Source: Lentisphaerae bacterium GWF2_50_93
GTDB lineage: Bacteria > Verrucomicrobiota > Lentisphaeria > Victivallales > GWF2-50-93
Length of the DNA: 43,277 nucleotides
Direction: 5' to 3'
NCBI GenBank assembly: GCA_001804815.1
Contig: MHBI01000032.1
Span: forward strand, 1-43,277
Part shown: positions 17,221-24,928 of the stretch, piece by piece
Numbering within the stretch: position 1 is the stretch's first letter
Layout: each line of letters opens with the position of its first letter
Translations under genes and position numbers: made by a program
Notes under the pieces: generated by a model
Databases searched by the model: none
Told to the model about the DNA's origin: nothing
The model's input: the letters and a program-made list of their open reading frames with translations, nothing else

Positions 17221-18324
17221 TTTGCCTTTTCCACCGGACTTCAGCCAGGCTTCGACAAACTTATCTAAGTCGCCGTCAAGCACGCCCTGGGTATTGCTGG
17301 TCTCGACGTCGGTCCTGAGATCCTTGACCATCTGGTATGGATGAAGGACATATGAACGGATCTGGTTGCCCCATGCCATATCGGTCTTTTCACCGCTGAA
17401 CTTCTCGGCCTGCTTGCGGCGCTTCTCTTCTTCGAGCTCGTAGAGCCTGGCCTGCAGCATCTTCATGGCGGTTGCCCGGTTCTTGTGCTGCGAACGCTCG
17501 ATCTGGCAGGAGACTACAACTCCGGTAGGAAGATGGGTCAGGCGGATGGCGCTGTCTGTCTTGTTGACGTGCTGTCCCCCTGCCCCGCTGGAACGGTAGG
17601 TGTCGACCCTCAAATCCTTTTCATCGATCGTAATTTCAATGTCTTCTTCGATTTCCGGGAATGCTTCAACGGAGGCGAAGGAAGTGTGGCGGCGTGCGTT
17701 GCTGTCGAACGGCGATATCCGCACAAGCCGGTGGACACCGCGTTCAGCCTTGATGTTGCCATATACGAAATCGCCGGAGACCCTGAGCGTAACGCTTTTT
17801 ATTCCGGCTTCGTCGCCTGGCTGCATTTCTACTATCTCGTCCTGGAACCCGCGTCTTTCAAACCAGCGTCGGTACATTCGAAGAAGGATTGAAGCCCAGT
17901 CGCAGGATTCCGTGCCGCCGGCCCCGGCATGGATCGTGAAGAATGCATTGTTCCGGTCGAACTTGCCTGAAAGAAAGCTTACAAGCTCCAGCTTGTCGAG
18001 TGCGCCTTCAATAAGATGCCAGGTGTTTTCGGCCTCCTTGAGCATATCCTCGTCCTTGCATTCCTCTGTGAGTTCCGCAAGCGCGGCAAAGTCGTGGACC
18101 TTCTTCATGACAGTCTCGAAAGGCTCGATGATGTTCTTGCACTGGCTGAGCTGTGAGACGGTCGCCTGCGCCCGTTCGCGGCTGTCCCAGAAATCGGGAG
18201 CGGCCATCTTCGTCTCGATATCGGCCCTGTCCTTGCGTTTCTGCGGTATCTTGAGGAACTCCTCCAGGTACTTTACGCGGTCAAGCGCATCTTTATGGAA
18301 AACTTTCAGTTCGTCGAATGTCAT
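17218..18324 (-). CDS. prfB: Peptide chain release factor 2, no programmed frameshift
   Basis: 368 aa. It releases peptides at UGA and UAA. The stop-codon-reading tripeptide SPF is present (VRISPFDSNARRHTSF), as is the catalytic GGQ in RSSGAGGQHVNKTDSA, which sets RF2 apart from RF1. In many bacteria prfB needs a +1 frameshift at an internal UGA near codon 26; here the first 30 codons (MTFDELKVFHK through YLEEFLKIPQKR) are continuous, so that feedback is absent. ATG 18324 lies only about 13 nt after the predicted transcription start. Its stop lies in a repeat array. Confidence 0.96.
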   Translation of the reverse strand: MTFDELKVFHKDALDRVKYLEEFLKIPQKRKDRADIETKMAAPDFWDSRERAQATVSQLSQCKNIIEPFETVMKKVHDFAALAELTEECKDEDMLKEAENTWHLIEGALDKLELVSFLSGKFDRNNAFFTIHAGAGGTESCDWASILLRMYRRWFERRGFQDEIVEMQPGDEAGIKSVTLRVSGDFVYGNIKAERGVHRLVRISPFDSNARRHTSFASVEAFPEIEEDIEITIDEKDLRVDTYRSSGAGGQHVNKTDSAIRLTHLPTGVVVSCQIERSQHKNRATAMKMLQARLYELEEEKRRKQAEKFSGEKTDMAWGNQIRSYVLHPYQMVKDLRTDVETSNTQGVLDGDLDKFVEAWLKSGGKGK

Positions 18325-18343
18325 ATTTTACAATCCTTATTAT

Positions 18344-18372
18344 ATTATACGGAAATTAAACAGGACGGCCAA
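18344..18372 (-). promoter_or_regulatory. Promoter for prfB
   Basis: On the minus strand TTGGCC (18372-18367), 17 nt, then a perfect TATAAT (18349-18344). The predicted start near 18337 leaves a very short leader before the ATG at 18324. Confidence 0.55.
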
Positions 18373-18430
18373 GGGCAGCTTGGTTCCATGGACGGCCCAC
18401 ATAATATAATTAATCCAAGGAGAATAGAAA

Positions 18431-19504
18431 ATGCTTTCCGAAAAGAGTTTGAATTTTCTTGAACAGCTGATGAAATGCTCCGGCCCGTCCGGATTTGAAA
18501 TCGAAACCGCTGCAGTATTCAGGAAATATATTTCCCAGTTCGCCGGCAGAGTGTATACCGACGTCACCGGTAATACAATCGGCATCCTCAATGAAAAGTC
18601 GGATTTCAAGGTCATGCTGGCGGGACACTATGACGAGATCGGCTTCCAAGTCGTGCATATCGCCGAAGAAGGACTCCTATATATTAGGAATGTAGGCGGG
18701 ATCGACAAGGTCACCGTCCCCGGCACCGAAGTCGAAGTCCTCACTGAAAAAGGCAGGATACACGGCGTCATCGGCAAAAAACCGATCCATCTCACCGAGG
18801 AAAAGGACCGCAGCCAGGCAGTTGAGATCAAGAACCTATGGGTCGACATCGGCGTCGAAAACAAGAAGGAAGCCGAAAAGATCATACGTGTCGGAGACCC
18901 GGTCGCCGTCAAATCCAACTTCACCAGGATGGGCAAGAACAGGATCGTCTCCAAGGGCATGGACGACAAGATCGGCGCGTTCGTGGTCGCCGAAACACTT
19001 CGCGAACTCAGCACAAGGAAGATAAATGTCGCCGTCTATGGTGTGGGAACCGTCCAGGAGGAACTCGGTCTCCGTGGCGCCACCACCAGCGCGTTCGGCA
19101 TCGCCCCCAATGTCGGGTTTGCAATTGACGTCGGATTCGCTACCGACACCCCCGACATCGAGAAGAAGACACTTGGCAGCATTTATCTGGGCAAAGGCCC
19201 GATCCTCAGCAGGAGCGCCGACGACAATCCTGTCATCTCAAAGATCCTCAGGGCTGCCGCAAAGAAGAAAAAGATCAGCTACCAGGAGAAAGCCGGCTAC
19301 AGGGCGAGCGGCGGAACAGATACCGCAATCATCCAGCTGACCCGCGGCGGAGTCGCAACCTCCCTCATAGGAATCCCGAACCGCTACATGCACACGCCCG
19401 TGGAAATGTGCGACCTGAGGGATGTGGAAGCCGCCATCAAGCTCCTGGTCGAGACAATCGTCACGCTCAAGCCCGGACAGACTTTCATCCCTGGAATAGA
19501 TTAA
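18431..19504 (+). CDS. M42 family metallo-aminopeptidase
   Basis: 357 aa. M42 enzymes are cytosolic di-metal aminopeptidases that form large tetrahedral assemblies and trim peptides. Metal and catalytic residues are seen: His in GHYDEIGF (more often HxDEIG), Asp in MDDKIGAF, the Glu pair in VQEELGLRGA, Asp in AIDVGFATDTPD and His in YMHTPVEM. The inserted dimerisation PDZ-like region spans about 75-165. AAGGAG lies 9 nt before ATG 18431. Not clearly part of an operon; a repeat-bounded cassette follows it. Confidence 0.93.
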   Translation: MLSEKSLNFLEQLMKCSGPSGFEIETAAVFRKYISQFAGRVYTDVTGNTIGILNEKSDFKVMLAGHYDEIGFQVVHIAEEGLLYIRNVGGIDKVTVPGTEVEVLTEKGRIHGVIGKKPIHLTEEKDRSQAVEIKNLWVDIGVENKKEAEKIIRVGDPVAVKSNFTRMGKNRIVSKGMDDKIGAFVVAETLRELSTRKINVAVYGVGTVQEELGLRGATTSAFGIAPNVGFAIDVGFATDTPDIEKKTLGSIYLGKGPILSRSADDNPVISKILRAAAKKKKISYQEKAGYRASGGTDTAIIQLTRGGVATSLIGIPNRYMHTPVEMCDLRDVEAAIKLLVETIVTLKPGQTFIPGID

Positions 19505-19518
19505 GAGAAGAGGATCAG

Positions 19519-19539
19519 CCACAGACTTTCACTGACTAA
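19519..19539. repeat. Left 21-bp inverted repeat of the GxxExxY cassette
   Basis: It begins CCACAGACTTTCAC and ends GACTAA. It matches the reverse complement of 19934-19954 with one mismatch in 21. It lies 14 nt before the cassette gene. Confidence 0.8.
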
Positions 19540-19552
19540 AACACAATTATGT

Positions 19553-19933
19553 ATGAATAATGGCAAAGAAGAATTTTTGTTCAAGGAAACCACAGAGAAG
19601 ATAATCAAATGCTTCTATAAAGTTTTTGACGAACTTGGCAGTGGATTTCTTGAATCAATTTATGAAAGAGCTTTGTTGATTGAATTAAAAGCCTGTGGTC
19701 TTAACGCTGAATCTCAGGTTCCTCTCAAAGTAAAATACAAAGGTGCTGTAATTGGAGAATTCAAGGCGGATATTGTTGTCGACAACAAAGTGATCATCGA
19801 AATAAAAGCCGTAAGCTCAATAGCAAATGAACATGAGGCTCAACTGATAAATTATCTCAGGGCTACTGGCATAAGAATTGGATTGCTTGTGAATTTTGGA
19901 GATAAAATTGAATTCCTGCGAAGAATATATTGA
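19553..19933 (+). CDS. GxxExxY family protein
   Basis: 126 aa. The family motif is GFLESIY (Gly31-x2-Glu34-x2-Tyr37). A core resembling PD-(D/E)XK follows: Asp73 in KADIVVDNKVIIEIKA with the ExK, then HEAQLINYLRATG and IGLLVNFG. Related proteins occur inside intervening sequences of 23S rRNA genes and near other odd insertions. Their biochemical activity is unproven; nuclease activity is suggested by the fold. There is no Shine-Dalgarno before ATG 19553. The gene is enclosed by 21-bp inverted repeats that begin directly after its stop codon, and it separates the M42 gene from holA. Base composition is visibly more AT-rich than its neighbours. Confidence 0.9.
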   Translation: MNNGKEEFLFKETTEKIIKCFYKVFDELGSGFLESIYERALLIELKACGLNAESQVPLKVKYKGAVIGEFKADIVVDNKVIIEIKAVSSIANEHEAQLINYLRATGIRIGLLVNFGDKIEFLRRIY

Positions 19934-19954
19934 TTAGTCTGTGAAAGTCTGTGG
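19934..19954. repeat. Right 21-bp inverted repeat of the GxxExxY cassette
   Basis: It starts on the base after the TGA stop (19931-19933) and ends CTGTGG. It contains two AGTCTGTG units 10 nt apart. The same paired unit recurs at 41057-41075 inside the end of the DUF2293 gene. Confidence 0.8.
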
Positions 19955-19962
19955 CAAAAAAT

Positions 19963-21063
19963 ATGGGCAAATTATATTTAATAACCGGTTCCGATGAATA
20001 CGCGTCCAAGAACAAGGCGCGTGAGGTCATCATTTCGCTCTGCGGCAAGGACTATGAGAGTGATCCGTGCCTCGAAATCATCCATGGCGACAACGATGCC
20101 ATAAAGCCGGCCCAGGCGATCAGCATGATCGTCGAGTCACTTTCCACGCCGGCCTTTCTAAGCTCTAAAAAAACTGTATGGCTGAAAAACCTCGACTTTG
20201 AAAAGATAAGCAAGCTCAAGGACTCCGAGGAATTTGAGAATGTAATGGAGGCTTTCACGGACGCATTGAAGAAGGCGCTCCCTGACGACACCGATCTCGT
20301 ACTCAGCATCTTGTCGGTCGACAGGCGTTCGGCGCTCTTCAAGGCCTGCCAGAAATCAGGCGAGATCCATTTCTTCGAGAAGGTCGACATCATGTCAAAG
20401 GATTGGAACGACAAGCTCCGCTCGGTCATCTACGATTCATGCCGCGAGAACAAAGTCCGGATCTCCGAAGACGCCGTCGCCTTCGTGTCTGAAACAGCGG
20501 GCGTGGATGTCGGCCGGGTGAAATCCGAACTGCAGAAGCTTTTCGCGTATATCATCCCCAGAAACGAAATCTCGCTGGACGACTGCAAGGACATCTGCAG
20601 CAGGACGCCTGAGACCGCAGGCTGGTCGTTTTCCAACGCGCTGGGCGAACGCAACCTCAAGGAGGCGATCGGAATTCTGAATGTATTCGTGAACATGGAC
20701 AGCAAGAATCCCGAAATGAAGGTCATATATGCGGTCATGAACCACTTCCAGGATCTTATAAAGATAAAGGCGGCTGCACAGAAGCTTTCAGTCAGGCCCC
20801 GATCCCAGTATAACGATTTTGCTTCAAAGGTGCAAAGCGCCTCTCCTGAAACCAGGATGTCCATGAAAGACGACACCATCTTCAAGCTCAACCCCTACCG
20901 GGCATTTAAGATATTCGAGTCCTCCGAGAGATTCACCGACCAGGAGCTCGCGCACATCATCTCGGAAGTCCTGGAAGTCAACAAGGCCTTGGTATCAGGT
21001 GCAACCGTACCCAGGATGGAGCTGGAGGCGCTGGCAATAAAGATATGCCGGAAGAACAGATAG
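19963..21063 (+). CDS. holA: DNA polymerase III delta subunit
   Basis: 366 aa. Delta opens the sliding clamp within the clamp loader. It is a divergent family, but the opening MGKLYLITGSDEYASKNKAREVI, the segment RRSALFKACQKSGEIHFFEKV, the helical region IAxVSExAGxDxGRVKSELQKLFAYI and the C-terminal five-helix collar (NPEMKVIYAVMNHFQDLIKIKA, ending in LAIKICR) fit HolA. ATG 19963 is used because an in-frame GTG at 19951 lies within the inverted repeat. No clear Shine-Dalgarno is seen, which could reflect insertion of the cassette just upstream. The stop is immediately followed by an 8-bp repeat array. Confidence 0.88.
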   Translation: MGKLYLITGSDEYASKNKAREVIISLCGKDYESDPCLEIIHGDNDAIKPAQAISMIVESLSTPAFLSSKKTVWLKNLDFEKISKLKDSEEFENVMEAFTDALKKALPDDTDLVLSILSVDRRSALFKACQKSGEIHFFEKVDIMSKDWNDKLRSVIYDSCRENKVRISEDAVAFVSETAGVDVGRVKSELQKLFAYIIPRNEISLDDCKDICSRTPETAGWSFSNALGERNLKEAIGILNVFVNMDSKNPEMKVIYAVMNHFQDLIKIKAAAQKLSVRPRSQYNDFASKVQSASPETRMSMKDDTIFKLNPYRAFKIFESSERFTDQELAHIISEVLEVNKALVSGATVPRMELEALAIKICRKNR

Positions 21064-21202
21064 GTTCAAAGGCACAAAGTGGCAAAGGCACAAAGCAAAC
21101 TCAACACTTTTGAATTCCTGACTTTATTATTTTCCTAGGCTCTTCTTTTAATCTATTACTCTGTGCCTCTGTGCCTCTGTGCCTCTGTGCCTCTGTGCCT
21201 CT
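21064..21202. repeat. Paired inverted arms of 8-bp units between holA and the permease
   Basis: Left arm 21064-21095: four 8-nt units (GTTCAAAG, GCACAAAG, TGGCAAAG, GCACAAAG), starting on the base after the holA stop. Right arm 21163-21202: five perfect GTGCCTCT units, ending next to the permease stop (21204). The arms are complementary in theme (AAAGGCAC against GTGCCTCT) and can fold back on each other. The 67 nt between them are AT-rich with no gene. Confidence 0.85.
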
Positions 21203-21203
21203 G

Positions 21204-22394
21204 TTAATCGCTTTTCGGATCGAATGCTCGGTGCAGGCCTTCACCGGCGAAATTGAACGAGACCACGGCGATGAATATGGCGAGGCCTGGCCACAGCGTC
21301 AGATGCCAGTACCTCAGAGGATCAGAAAAAGCCTGCCGGAGGAGTTCGCCCCAGCTTGCAGTAGGTGGCTGGACGCCGAAACCGAGGAAACTCAGTCCGC
21401 TTTCCGCAAGTATTGAACCGGCTATCCCGAATGTAAAACTCACAAGTATCGGTCCGGTGATGTTCGGCAGGATGTGCCGGAACAGGATCTTCCAGATAGA
21501 TACACCTATGGATTCACAGGCCTTGATGTAGGGCAAGGCGCGCTGCTGCAGAGTCTCGCCCCTGACAATCCTGCTCAATCCTGTCCAGGAAGTAAGACCT
21601 ATCACTGCAATCACCAGGAGTATGGACTGCTGGTATTTCCTGTCCATCATTATCGCCATCAGGATGAGGAGTAGAAGGAATGTCGGGAAACACATTATGA
21701 TTTCGACAATTCTCATCATCAGGAAATCGAACCTGCCTCCGAAATATCCGCAGATCATTCCAATCAATATCCCAAAGAACATTGTCAGCCCCGTGGCAAG
21801 AAAACCGACTGCGAGCGAGACTCTCGCTCCGTAGACCATTCTCGAAAGCACATCCCTCCCTATCTGGTCAGTGCCGAAATAATGCGAGCGGTCCGGCTTC
21901 AGAAAAGGTTCCGCGCAATTCTCAAAAGGTCCGTAGGGAACCATTGCGAATATCGCAAACTCGCCTGCCTTCAAGCTCGAGCATTCCTGCCGCCAGTCGG
22001 TCTTGTCCAGACGCGGATTCACAAGGATGAAAGGAACTACAAGTATCAATGCCCAAATGGCAAGAATCTTGAGCATCAATCCTTTTCTTCTTTTCAACAT
22101 CAGCCATGCAATGGCGGACGGTATTGAAAAAAAGAGGATATAATTGAAGAACTTCTCTACAACGACTTCAATCGTGTCCGGCGCGAAAAGATATCTCAGG
22201 AACGGAAGCGAAAGATGGCCGTCGCGAAACAGCAGCAGCGGCCTGCCGTTCGCGATGAACGGCGCCATCACGGCAACTAGGACAAGAAAGACTACCCCGC
22301 CTGTACCGACAAGCGCGACCTTGTCATGCTTGAACCTCTCCCATACCTGCGCCCCCGGAGAAGGATATGCTGCTTTTACATCTGATTGTTCCAT
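21204..22394 (-). CDS. Peptide ABC transporter permease, YejE/OppC type
   Basis: 396 aa. It is the inner-membrane permease half of an oligopeptide importer. The N-terminus (AQVWERFKHDKVALVG, then MAPFIANGRPLLL) resembles YejE. The core carries the linkers SHYFGTDQIGRDVLSRMVYGARVSL (split here for length) and the ATPase-contact loop YIKACESIGVSIWKILFRHILPN, ending GEGLHRAFDPKSD. It is longer than E. coli YejE (341 aa). The region between the first membrane helix and FGTDQ holds two additional hydrophobic segments (about 85-110 and 115-130). No partner permease, ATPase or binding protein lies in this window. AAGAG lies before ATG 22394. Confidence 0.92.
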   Translation of the reverse strand: MEQSDVKAAYPSPGAQVWERFKHDKVALVGTGGVVFLVLVAVMAPFIANGRPLLLFRDGHLSLPFLRYLFAPDTIEVVVEKFFNYILFFSIPSAIAWLMLKRRKGLMLKILAIWALILVVPFILVNPRLDKTDWRQECSSLKAGEFAIFAMVPYGPFENCAEPFLKPDRSHYFGTDQIGRDVLSRMVYGARVSLAVGFLATGLTMFFGILIGMICGYFGGRFDFLMMRIVEIIMCFPTFLLLLILMAIMMDRKYQQSILLVIAVIGLTSWTGLSRIVRGETLQQRALPYIKACESIGVSIWKILFRHILPNITGPILVSFTFGIAGSILAESGLSFLGFGVQPPTASWGELLRQAFSDPLRYWHLTLWPGLAIFIAVVSFNFAGEGLHRAFDPKSD

Positions 22395-22441
22395 TAGTCT
22401 CTTGAAAAAATATTAAAGTAAACGTTTTTGCAGATCTTCCC

Positions 22442-22496
22442 AGTATGCCAGTTTCGCCGAAACTGGCTCAGGCGGTTTCGGCGAAACCGCCATACT
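22442..22496. repeat. Double-hairpin element, AGTAT/ATACT type
   Basis: 55 bp: AGTAT, a 21-nt hairpin (10-bp arms, GCCAGTTTCG-C-CGAAACTGGC; 22447-22467), TCA, a second 21-nt hairpin (GGCGGTTTCG-G-CGAAACCGCC; 22471-22491), then ATACT. It has the same geometry as 39932-39985 and the same boundary as 34112-34216. It lies in a 408-nt spacer (22395-22802) with no gene; the rest of that spacer is AT-rich and includes an AGAGGT/ACCTCT hairpin near 22625-22648. Confidence 0.85.
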
Positions 22497-22665
22497 TCGA
22501 AATAAAAACAAAACAATGATTACAATACTTAGAATCCATGCATTTTTCATCCCTAAACGGGAAAATCCTTTTAAATCTTAGTTACGCTCTAATAATTCTG
22601 TATAAGACAAGTAATATTACAACAGAGGTCATTACATAACACCTCTGCTGAGCTGACTGATTAGG

Positions 22666-22730
22666 TTGGAGTACAAGCTTTAGCTTGCTTAACCTATGAA
22701 AATTAAGACAAACTAAAGTTTGAACTCCAA
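22666..22730. repeat. Inverted pair of family-A repeats
   Basis: The plus copy 22666-22690 (TTGGAGTACAAGCTTTAG...) and minus copy 22705-22730 (...CTAAAGTTTGAACTCCAA) face each other across 14 nt. Each also contains its own short palindrome (AAGCTTTAGCTT, AAACTAAAGTTT). Confidence 0.75.
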
Positions 22731-22802
22731 CGGAGTTTATTGTTGAAGCAGCAGTTCTATATTCAATTCAACAAGCAAGATTTATCAATGGGGGGCATTA
22801 TC

Positions 22803-23621
22803 ATGAACGATATACAGAACAACCAAAAGATACCCTCACAGGAAAAGCCAATCCTGCCGGACAATACTTCCGTATCCAGAACAAATAATATCATATGGCA
22901 ACTCACTGCCGTGCTTTGCTTTTCATCCGGCATCATAAGCTGCCTACCACTTGCCAATAACTTGTTCCGGCTTTTGATTGACAATTTTCTCCTGTTTCTG
23001 CTTTTTGAAGGTCTTTTTCTTATACCTTGCGCTTTGATAGCAATTGGAATTGGTTTTGGCGCTTTAAAAATTCCTTTTAAAAATCAGAAGTACTGGCATT
23101 TTTTCATAGCCGGAATGGTCCTTGGCTTAATAGGGCTGGTATCGATTCCACTAATATTTCCATCTTATCGCGAGGAGTTCAGAAAATTTAGTTGTGCCAG
23201 CAATATTCAATCAATCGGACTTGCATTGAGGATGTATTCGCAGGAATACAAAGAGCAATTTCCTGACAGAACCGGTGCCAAAGGACTCGAAATGCTTCGT
23301 TCAGGAGGTTATCTAGAAAACGTAAAAATGTTTACATGCCCGTCAGTTTCCAGACCTTTCCTTGAATACGAACATGAGATAACTGAAGAAACGACAGATT
23401 ATGTTTATGTTGGGGGTTTTAAAGAAGGTGATCCTGTTGACACACCTATCATGTATGACAAGGAAAAGAACCATTCAAAAGGATACAGAAACGTCCTTTT
23501 CATCGATGGAACTGTTGGCAGAGGAAGCGGTCTCGGTTGGCTTGAAGAGGCCAGGACAAATGTATACCATAAATTTCCGTTTCTAGCTTGGACAAAAAAA
23601 GATAAGACTGAAAAGAAGTAA
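22803..23621 (+). CDS. Membrane protein with H-X-DG pilin-like C-terminal domain
   Basis: 272 aa from ATG 22803 (GGGGGG 7 nt upstream); an earlier TTG frame start is less likely. Residues 25-130 hold about three hydrophobic helices. From SCASNIQSIGLALRMYSQEY the protein follows the pattern of DUF1559/H-X9-DG pilin-like proteins that are abundant in PVC bacteria. That pattern is a conserved NxxxIGxAxxxY after a membrane helix, MFTCPS, and a late His-(10 residues)-Asp-Gly in HSKGYRNVLFIDGTV. Unlike usual members it lacks an N-terminal prepilin cleavage site, because the domain follows several membrane helices. Function unknown. It is convergent with the Nudix gene, with only 6 nt between stops. 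Confidence 0.75.
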   Translation: MNDIQNNQKIPSQEKPILPDNTSVSRTNNIIWQLTAVLCFSSGIISCLPLANNLFRLLIDNFLLFLLFEGLFLIPCALIAIGIGFGALKIPFKNQKYWHFFIAGMVLGLIGLVSIPLIFPSYREEFRKFSCASNIQSIGLALRMYSQEYKEQFPDRTGAKGLEMLRSGGYLENVKMFTCPSVSRPFLEYEHEITEETTDYVYVGGFKEGDPVDTPIMYDKEKNHSKGYRNVLFIDGTVGRGSGLGWLEEARTNVYHKFPFLAWTKKDKTEKK

Positions 23622-23627
23622 AACCTA

Positions 23628-24137
23628 TCAAATAATCCCCATCACGAAAAGCTTCTCAAGTTCTACCTTCAGGTTTTCTGTGAAGAAATCTTCGGACAGG
23701 CCATTGCGGAGTTCGAATACCGTCCAGAACTTTACATCGTCGATCTCGTCCTTTGGAAAGTCAAAAGGGCCTTCGTAGGTGGTCGAGTAGACTCTTGTGT
23801 TTTCGGACTCGATCTTGTTTCTTATCTTCGAATCGAAAAGATATTTGAGTGGAAGGTTCACCGGAACTCCTAGCTCCTCCTGCATTTCGCGGCGCGCGGC
23901 GATCTCAAAATCCTCTCCAGGCATAAGGTGTCCGCCGACCGCAGTATCCCATTTTCCCGGCTGGATGTCCTTGTTCATGGATCGCTTCTGGAGAAGCATC
24001 CGTCCGTCCGGATGGAAGACTATCACGTGCACCGTCCTGTGGATGAGCGCAGGATTACCGTGGCACTCGCTGCGTTTGGCAGTGCCAATCACATTGTTGT
24101 CCTCATCGACTACTTCGAAAATCTCTTCATGAATCAT
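23628..24137 (-). CDS. Nudix hydrolase, IPP-isomerase-like/YfcD type
   Basis: 169 aa. The complete Nudix box is present: GGHLMPGEDFEIAARREMQE followed by ELGV (G-x5-E-x7-REMQEELG). The N-terminal EEIFEVVDEDNNVIGTAKRSECHG and RTVHVIVFHPDGRMLLQKRS match the YfcD/IDI-like subgroup. It is likely to hydrolyse a nucleoside diphosphate derivative; the substrate cannot be read from the sequence. It is too short and lacks the Cys/Glu pair context needed to call it an IPP isomerase. Confidence 0.9.
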   Translation of the reverse strand: MIHEEIFEVVDEDNNVIGTAKRSECHGNPALIHRTVHVIVFHPDGRMLLQKRSMNKDIQPGKWDTAVGGHLMPGEDFEIAARREMQEELGVPVNLPLKYLFDSKIRNKIESENTRVYSTTYEGPFDFPKDEIDDVKFWTVFELRNGLSEDFFTENLKVELEKLFVMGII

Positions 24138-24314
24138 CTGAGTTGTCCTAAATAACCATTTAAACGAGCCATAATATGGTTACCATCTGAATTGCGTCAG
24201 AGCAAGTACACGATCTGGAATTATTAAAGATTTGGGGAATCTCTATAAATTGAGATATTTAATCAGGAGTCTGAAAAATAGCAAAAACAGGACGACCTGT
24301 TTGACTTTTCATGA

Positions 24315-24339
24315 TTTCTCCTTATCTTTATAGGAGAAA
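24315..24339 (+). promoter_or_regulatory. Hairpin covering the antitoxin ribosome-binding site
   Basis: TTTCTCCT (24315-24322) pairs perfectly with AGGAGAAA (24332-24339) across a 9-nt loop. The 3' arm contains the AGGAG that serves the antitoxin gene. In RNA it would hide the ribosome-binding site; in DNA the same palindrome could be an operator for autorepression. Confidence 0.5.
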
Positions 24340-24346
24340 AGGAATT

Positions 24347-24571
24347 ATGCTTATGGAACTTCATTTACAATATCTTACAGACCATACCGGCGCTAAGACC
24401 GCCGTTCAGATTCCTTTTTCGGAATGGAACAATCTCATCTCTGAGTACAAGCATGCGCGTCAGATGTCAGGCTTAAAAAAACAGTTTAGCGATGCGTTTT
24501 CCCAAGTGAAGAAGATAGAAAGCCACAAAACTAAACATGTAACTCTCGGAAAATTCCTCAATGATCTTTGA
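24347..24571 (+). CDS. Antitoxin of a RelE-type toxin-antitoxin pair
   Basis: 74 aa. The N-terminus MLMELHLQYLTDHTGAKTAV followed by QIPFSEWNNLI and the C-terminal LKKQFSDAFSQVKKIESHK...TLGKFLNDL resemble small antitoxins that accompany RelE/ParE-like toxins. No DNA-binding motif is certain. ATG 24347 has AGGAG 10 nt upstream; ATG 24353, two codons in, has AAGGA 9 nt upstream and is equally good. It overlaps the toxin gene by 11 bp, implying coupled translation. Confidence 0.75.
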   Translation: MLMELHLQYLTDHTGAKTAVQIPFSEWNNLISEYKHARQMSGLKKQFSDAFSQVKKIESHKTKHVTLGKFLNDL

Positions 24572-24893
24572 GATCATTATAACAGATAATTTTGCCAGAG
24601 AAGCAAGGCGACTCGTCAAGAAATATCCATCCCTAAAGCGTGAACTTGCTGACTTACAGACTCTTTTTACTCAAAATCCTGGAACTGGAACTCCACTCGG
24701 CCATTCATGTTTCAAGATCAGGCTCGCAATAAAAAGCAAGGGTAAGGGCAAGAGCGGAGGCGCAAGAGTAATCACTCTGGTAATTGAAAAATCCTCCAGG
24801 ATATATCTACTCTCCGTCTACGATAAGTCGGAAATGGATTCGATTTCCGATGCCGACATCAAGTCTCTCATTCAGCAGACTTCTCATCTCTAG
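24561..24893 (+). CDS. RelE/ParE superfamily toxin
   Basis: 110 aa. It shows the RelE-fold pattern: FEIIITDNFAREARRLVKKYPSLKREL at the N-terminus, then GTPLGHSCFKIRLAIKSKGKGKSGGARVI (written here as one idea: LG..CFKIRLA then a basic loop), and YLLSVYDKSEMDSIS near the end. Such toxins cleave mRNA or inhibit gyrase; the Arg/Lys/Tyr content fits mRNA interferases with KIR and VYDKSE motifs. It starts inside the antitoxin gene and ends 36 nt before the aroB stop, which is convergent. Confidence 0.85.
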   Translation: MIFEIIITDNFAREARRLVKKYPSLKRELADLQTLFTQNPGTGTPLGHSCFKIRLAIKSKGKGKSGGARVITLVIEKSSRIYLLSVYDKSEMDSISDADIKSLIQQTSHL

Positions 24894-24928
24894 GATTTTG
24901 TTGGACGCACAGCTACGACCGACGACTA

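Noticed and set aside
17043..17234. 63-codon minus-strand frame between waaA and prfB
   Set aside because: Low-complexity array sequence, no ribosome-binding site and overlap with the prfB end.
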